The notes under the pieces are model-generated. The model was not told the origin of the DNA and made no database searches. It saw only the letters and a program-made list of their open reading frames with translations. The position numbers and the translations under genes were made by a program. Of a DNA stretch of 49,864 nucleotides, positions 46,482 through 49,864 are shown in pieces (position 1 is the first letter of the stretch; every line of letters begins with the position of its first letter). This DNA comes from a virus, in the IMG/VR virus record IMGVR_UViG_3300020188_000012, positions 1 through 49,864 of that record. One strand, 5' to 3'.

Positions 46482-49400
46482 TTATGTTGCCAGTGCTAGA
46501 ATTCTAAGGTCTTTAATCCTTGGTGGTCTTGCAGAGTTTGTTGCTCGCATTACAATCTTAATCTGGAAAGCAATGAATTCATCAAGTGGTGTACCGATAC
46601 CGTCATCTGTTACACCCGCCGTAAACTCATACTCATTAAACTGACCAATACCAAGTGATGGAGAAACACTTACGTCTGGTCCACCAGAACCGGAAACGGT
46701 CCCATCATCATTGAAGAACCTAAAGTCTAGTTCATCAAAGTCATTTGCATCATCAGTTCTTAGAATTTTATAGAGAACCTTGATGTCAGCAGTGTCCTCT
46801 CTATTTGCATCAAAGATAACTCTAAGTGATGTTGCAGGATTTTCTAGTGTTGCACGTTTTGTCAAATAGATTGCATCGTGGTCATCACCAGATGGGTCTG
46901 TCATTGGATCGTAGATTGCTGTAGGATATACATCAGCAGATGAGTCAATCTCATTAATTCTGTTTGCAATGGCCAAGAACGTCATTCTCTTCAAGTCGAT
47001 AACTGGAGATACATTACTATTTGTTGAAGAGAGTGTCAATGGCATAATCAAAGACTTACTACCAGACAGTTCGTTTGTCTCGTTAATCTCAGAGGCAACC
47101 ATATATGGTTCTTCATAGTAGTAGTTATCATTCAATGGAATTGTCTCTGCATTAGCAAGAGTAGACTGTGTGAATGAAGTTTGAGAACCACTAGAACTTG
47201 TTGCGGTGGTAGGTCTAATCTTTGAAACAATATCACACTCTGGTGGAATGAGAGTTCCAATGATTGTACTACTCACATCATACATTGCATTTTCTGTTGC
47301 AGTCACAGAACTTCCACCAAATGTAGAGTCACCACTACTTGCAACAACTGGTGTTGTTGAAAGAGAAATTGTGTAGTAATCCGTAGATGGATTTGCAATC
47401 GCAGTATGTGTTTTATTGATTTCTGTAAATGGAACTTTGTGTAACATGTACAATTCTACTGTTGCACCATTTGAGTGAGCTGCAGCAGTTGTTCCACCAA
47501 CACCTCTTGTTGCACCAGTAATATTATTACCTGTGATTGAGGTGTAAGAAATAATCTCGTCATCAATCTTGATGTAGTAGATACTACCAGATGCAGTTGG
47601 TGCATACTTACCTGTGGTATCATCAAAGTTTGTACCAGAGGTTAGTGTGATTGCAGTTGCATCACTTGCAATAGCACCATTCAGTGTAGTCTCCGCACCA
47701 GACACCACACCACTAATCGTCACATTATTTGATGTAGAGTGCATCTGGTTATCAAAGTGATTTACCTTTAGAGTGGTACTACTATTTGTCATCACCAATG
47801 GATTTTTACCAAGAGTAAGTGTTGGTACTGCATCATTAGTAAGAGTGACTGCACCATTAGCACTTGTATCAAATTCTGCAGCACGAAGAGTAAACTTCAT
47901 ATCTTGTGACGGTGCTGGAGCCCAAGTCCTATTATTATGTCCCTTGAAAAGAACACCAACATGTGGTTGTTCTGAAACAAGATTACCATCTGAATCTTCT
48001 TGACCCAAATCAGAAATCCATGCAAGATAATCTGTGGTCGAGGCTTGAACAACAAAACAATACTCAGCCATAGATTTAAGATATACAGGTGATGGGAAAT
48101 TAAATGTTGTTGCAGTCTTACCATCAGAAGAGGTATTGACTTGAGACGGTTGTAACGTAACTCTACTAAATGGCACAACTCTTGGGCCCGGATAACCATT
48201 TACAACGTTTCTAATTTCAACCATAATTGGTAATGTTTCTGATTTTGCAGAAAAGAATAGGTCAATAGATGTAACAAATCTACCAGCATCTTCATCTGAT
48301 CCAACAGCATCAGATATAAATTGTTTATCTTCATCTGCAATAATAAATGTTTGTGCAAGAGGATCATCCATACCGTCGCCGTCGCCGTCGCCGCCGTCGG
48401 TGATGATCTCATGAGCTCGTTCAATTGCTCTTGATTGACTCACATTTTCACGGGCAAGTCTACCATTACGAGTTGCAATAATAGTTTCTTGATTTGTTTC
48501 AAGAACGCCTTCAGCAAAATAGAAAGTTGTTCCTCTAGTATCAGTATTTCTTTCATTCGTTGAACTTGATGTTAATATAAACGGGATAGTTCCTGTTGAG
48601 AACTGTGGGTTACCAGAAATTTTTGGGTCTGGAATTGCAAATGTACCACCACATTGACTATTTGCCTTAACAATCAATGGACTTCCTGCAGCGGGTGTTG
48701 AGTCTGTGGTTGAATCTGCATCTGGTGTAATATATGAACTTATTGACACACCATCAAAAAAACCATATATTCTACTAAAGGGTTTCATTCCCAAAACGTC
48801 AAATCGAATATTCCTTGCACGAACAACAGGAATTGCAACTCTAGAAATTGTTCTGAAACCCTGACTCTCTCTTTCAACAGATTCTTCAACAAACGTTCTT
48901 GTTCCACTTCTTCTTGAAGTGCCGGTTTCAACTGTGCGAACGGTAACGCCGAAGTCCTTGTTACCTTCGGTCCAGTCCCATGGCGTTCTGGTAGTATTAA
49001 TTCGACCACTCCAAGTATCCTGCCATGCATTCCAAACAGTTCCTAACTGGTTTCTGTTTGCATTCACAACTGCATCAAAGTTACCTTCGACATTGATAAC
49101 AAGTTCTGGTGCAACCTCTGTCTCAAACCAAGAGTCTTGGTCTGGGTCAAGTTCTATTGTACCCTGCCATGAAGCAGTTAGAAATGGTGTAACCCTCTCA
49201 ACACTCGTTGCAAAAGGTTGCTCTGTGAGAACTACCTCTGTATAAGGAAGTGTAAGTAGATCGCCTGTCTTCTGATAACCAGCAGTAGTTCTTGCACTAT
49301 CAGTTGTTGCCTGTTCAAGAAGATCAATACCCTTTGTCTTATGAACTGGACGTAACTCACCGAGTTGCGTATCCATAGAATTTCTGTAGTCTGGATGTCT

Positions 49401-49864
49401 AGAATCACCAACAGAGTGTCCACGGAATGGGTCAACGATGAAACCAGACTTAAATCTGTTTAATCCATTTGCATCAGTGACCTCAAAAGACTGTGCATCT
49501 TTCTCAAGTAATGAAAGTGTGGTAACTCTTTCAACATTAGTAAGTCTTTGTTCAATTCTACCAATGTCACGCATCGTAAATCTTTGAGTTCTTTCTCTGG
49601 TCAAAAGTACATCTTGTGGTTTGAACGTAAATGCGGGTAAAGAAAGGTCTGCAAGTTTCATTGCATTATCAACAGGAGTTGGTAACCGAGGTCTTTCAGA
49701 AGACGCCCCTTCTCTTACAATAATATTACCTCTATCATCCATGAAGATAGATGCACGTTTTGGTAAATAGTACTCAAGGTCTGACTGAACGTTAGAAGCT
49801 GGTTTACCAAAGTTAGAGTATGATGAACCTGTACCAGTGTAAACTCTAGAGGTAAAGTCAAAAG
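46482..49864 (-). CDS. Large virion structural protein (N-terminus beyond right edge)
   Basis: The frame stays open from the stop at 46482 to the right edge, so at least 1,127 residues are encoded and the start is missing; ATG 49742 is internal because LEYYLPKRASIF precedes it in frame. The protein is a very large baseplate- or fibre-associated structural protein of the type marine T4-like phages carry (LPKR-x-S/D near the start, VLLTRERTQRFTMRDIGRIE, DPLAQTFII, RVIFDANRE). A (Gly-Asp) run, GGDGDGDGMDD, near residue 460 from ATG 49742, is a Ca-binding-type loop encoded by a GC-rich repeat. Later Thr/Ser-rich beta regions suggest several repeated domains. Confidence 0.78.
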   Translation of the reverse strand, partial: FDFTSRVYTGTGSSYSNFGKPASNVQSDLEYYLPKRASIFMDDRGNIIVREGASSERPRLPTPVDNAMKLADLSLPAFTFKPQDVLLTRERTQRFTMRDIGRIEQRLTNVERVTTLSLLEKDAQSFEVTDANGLNRFKSGFIVDPFRGHSVGDSRHPDYRNSMDTQLGELRPVHKTKGIDLLEQATTDSARTTAGYQKTGDLLTLPYTEVVLTEQPFATSVERVTPFLTASWQGTIELDPDQDSWFETEVAPELVINVEGNFDAVVNANRNQLGTVWNAWQDTWSGRINTTRTPWDWTEGNKDFGVTVRTVETGTSRRSGTRTFVEESVERESQGFRTISRVAIPVVRARNIRFDVLGMKPFSRIYGFFDGVSISSYITPDADSTTDSTPAAGSPLIVKANSQCGGTFAIPDPKISGNPQFSTGTIPFILTSSSTNERNTDTRGTTFYFAEGVLETNQETIIATRNGRLARENVSQSRAIERAHEIITDGGDGDGDGMDDPLAQTFIIADEDKQFISDAVGSDEDAGRFVTSIDLFFSAKSETLPIMVEIRNVVNGYPGPRVVPFSRVTLQPSQVNTSSDGKTATTFNFPSPVYLKSMAEYCFVVQASTTDYLAWISDLGQEDSDGNLVSEQPHVGVLFKGHNNRTWAPAPSQDMKFTLRAAEFDTSANGAVTLTNDAVPTLTLGKNPLVMTNSSTTLKVNHFDNQMHSTSNNVTISGVVSGAETTLNGAIASDATAITLTSGTNFDDTTGKYAPTASGSIYYIKIDDEIISYTSITGNNITGATRGVGGTTAAAHSNGATVELYMLHKVPFTEINKTHTAIANPSTDYYTISLSTTPVVASSGDSTFGGSSVTATENAMYDVSSTIIGTLIPPECDIVSKIRPTTATSSSGSQTSFTQSTLANAETIPLNDNYYYEEPYMVASEINETNELSGSKSLIMPLTLSSTNSNVSPVIDLKRMTFLAIANRINEIDSSADVYPTAIYDPMTDPSGDDHDAIYLTKRATLENPATSLRVIFDANREDTADIKVLYKILRTDDANDFDELDFRFFNDDGTVSGSGGPDVSVSPSLGIGQFNEYEFTAGVTDDGIGTPLDEFIAFQIKIVMRATNSARPPRIKDLRILALAT

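Noticed and set aside
1-49864. tRNA genes, CRISPR arrays, insertion sequences, integrase or attachment sites
   Set aside because: None was found by reading both strands: no T-arm-type sequence with acceptor stem, no regularly spaced repeats, no transposase or integrase motifs.

Overview
The window is part of the genome of a T4-like marine myovirus (tailed dsDNA phage of the cyanophage/pelagiphage type). The evidence is a nearly complete T4 core set in T4 order: on the minus strand, read from high to low coordinates, gp13, gp14, gp15, gp16, gp17, gp18, gp19, gp20, gp67-like, gp21, gp22 and gp23, followed by uvsY, uvsW, gp55, gp47 and gp46. Eight perfect copies of the T4 late promoter box TATAAATA are also present. 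No photosynthesis genes are seen, so a heterotrophic marine proteobacterial host is more likely than a cyanobacterium; this is inference. Nearly all genes are on the minus strand and tightly packed, with many ATGA, TAATG or longer overlaps. No gene-free stretch exceeds about 155 bases, and I see no tRNA, CRISPR array or IS element.

Layout. 1-10.5 kb: an HExxH (CobT-like) peptidase running off the left edge, peptide deformylase, a DNA methylase-like protein, the gp46/gp47 recombination nuclease, late sigma factor gp55, an Sm-like protein, a PaaA-family diiron oxygenase, UvsW helicase, two 2OG-Fe(II) oxygenases, an AdoMet-decarboxylase-like protein and UvsY. 10.5-10.65 kb: a candidate structured RNA made from a late promoter. 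10.7-22.6 kb: structural genes (tail-tube-like protein, gp23, gp22, gp21, gp67-like, portal gp20, tube gp19, sheath gp18) with a nitroreductase among the head genes. 22.7-24.8 kb: a plus-strand island of an HNH-like protein, an ABC-transporter periplasmic binding protein and an ABC permease, placed between gp18 and gp17. 24.8-35.5 kb: the terminase and neck genes (17, 16, 15, 14, 13), with cargo between them: a DUF924 gene flanked by direct repeats, PP-loop and asparagine-synthetase-like enzymes, and an oxygenase. 35.6-43.8 kb: a block of modification enzymes (PP-loop protein, two glycosyltransferase-like proteins, a methyltransferase-like protein, Asp/Asn hydroxylase, radical SAM protein, SGNH hydrolase, carbamoyltransferase). 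43.8-49.9 kb: tail-fibre or baseplate-associated structural genes, the last running off the right edge.

How it fits together. A divergent pair of host-type promoters at 5.76-5.83 kb would drive gp55, which should then activate the TATAAATA promoters for head, tail and cargo genes. Three genes have TATAAATA, 5 nt, then ATG, which predicts leaderless late mRNAs. In two PP-loop-type genes the same box forms the Tyr-Lys-stop end of the preceding gene. Core morphogenesis genes keep T4 order while cargo sits at their junctions. The most unusual content is the phage-borne ABC importer pair without an ATPase, the DUF924 cassette, the lone PaaA-like oxygenase, the five-member PP-loop/amidoligase set and the candidate RNA at 10.53-10.65 kb.
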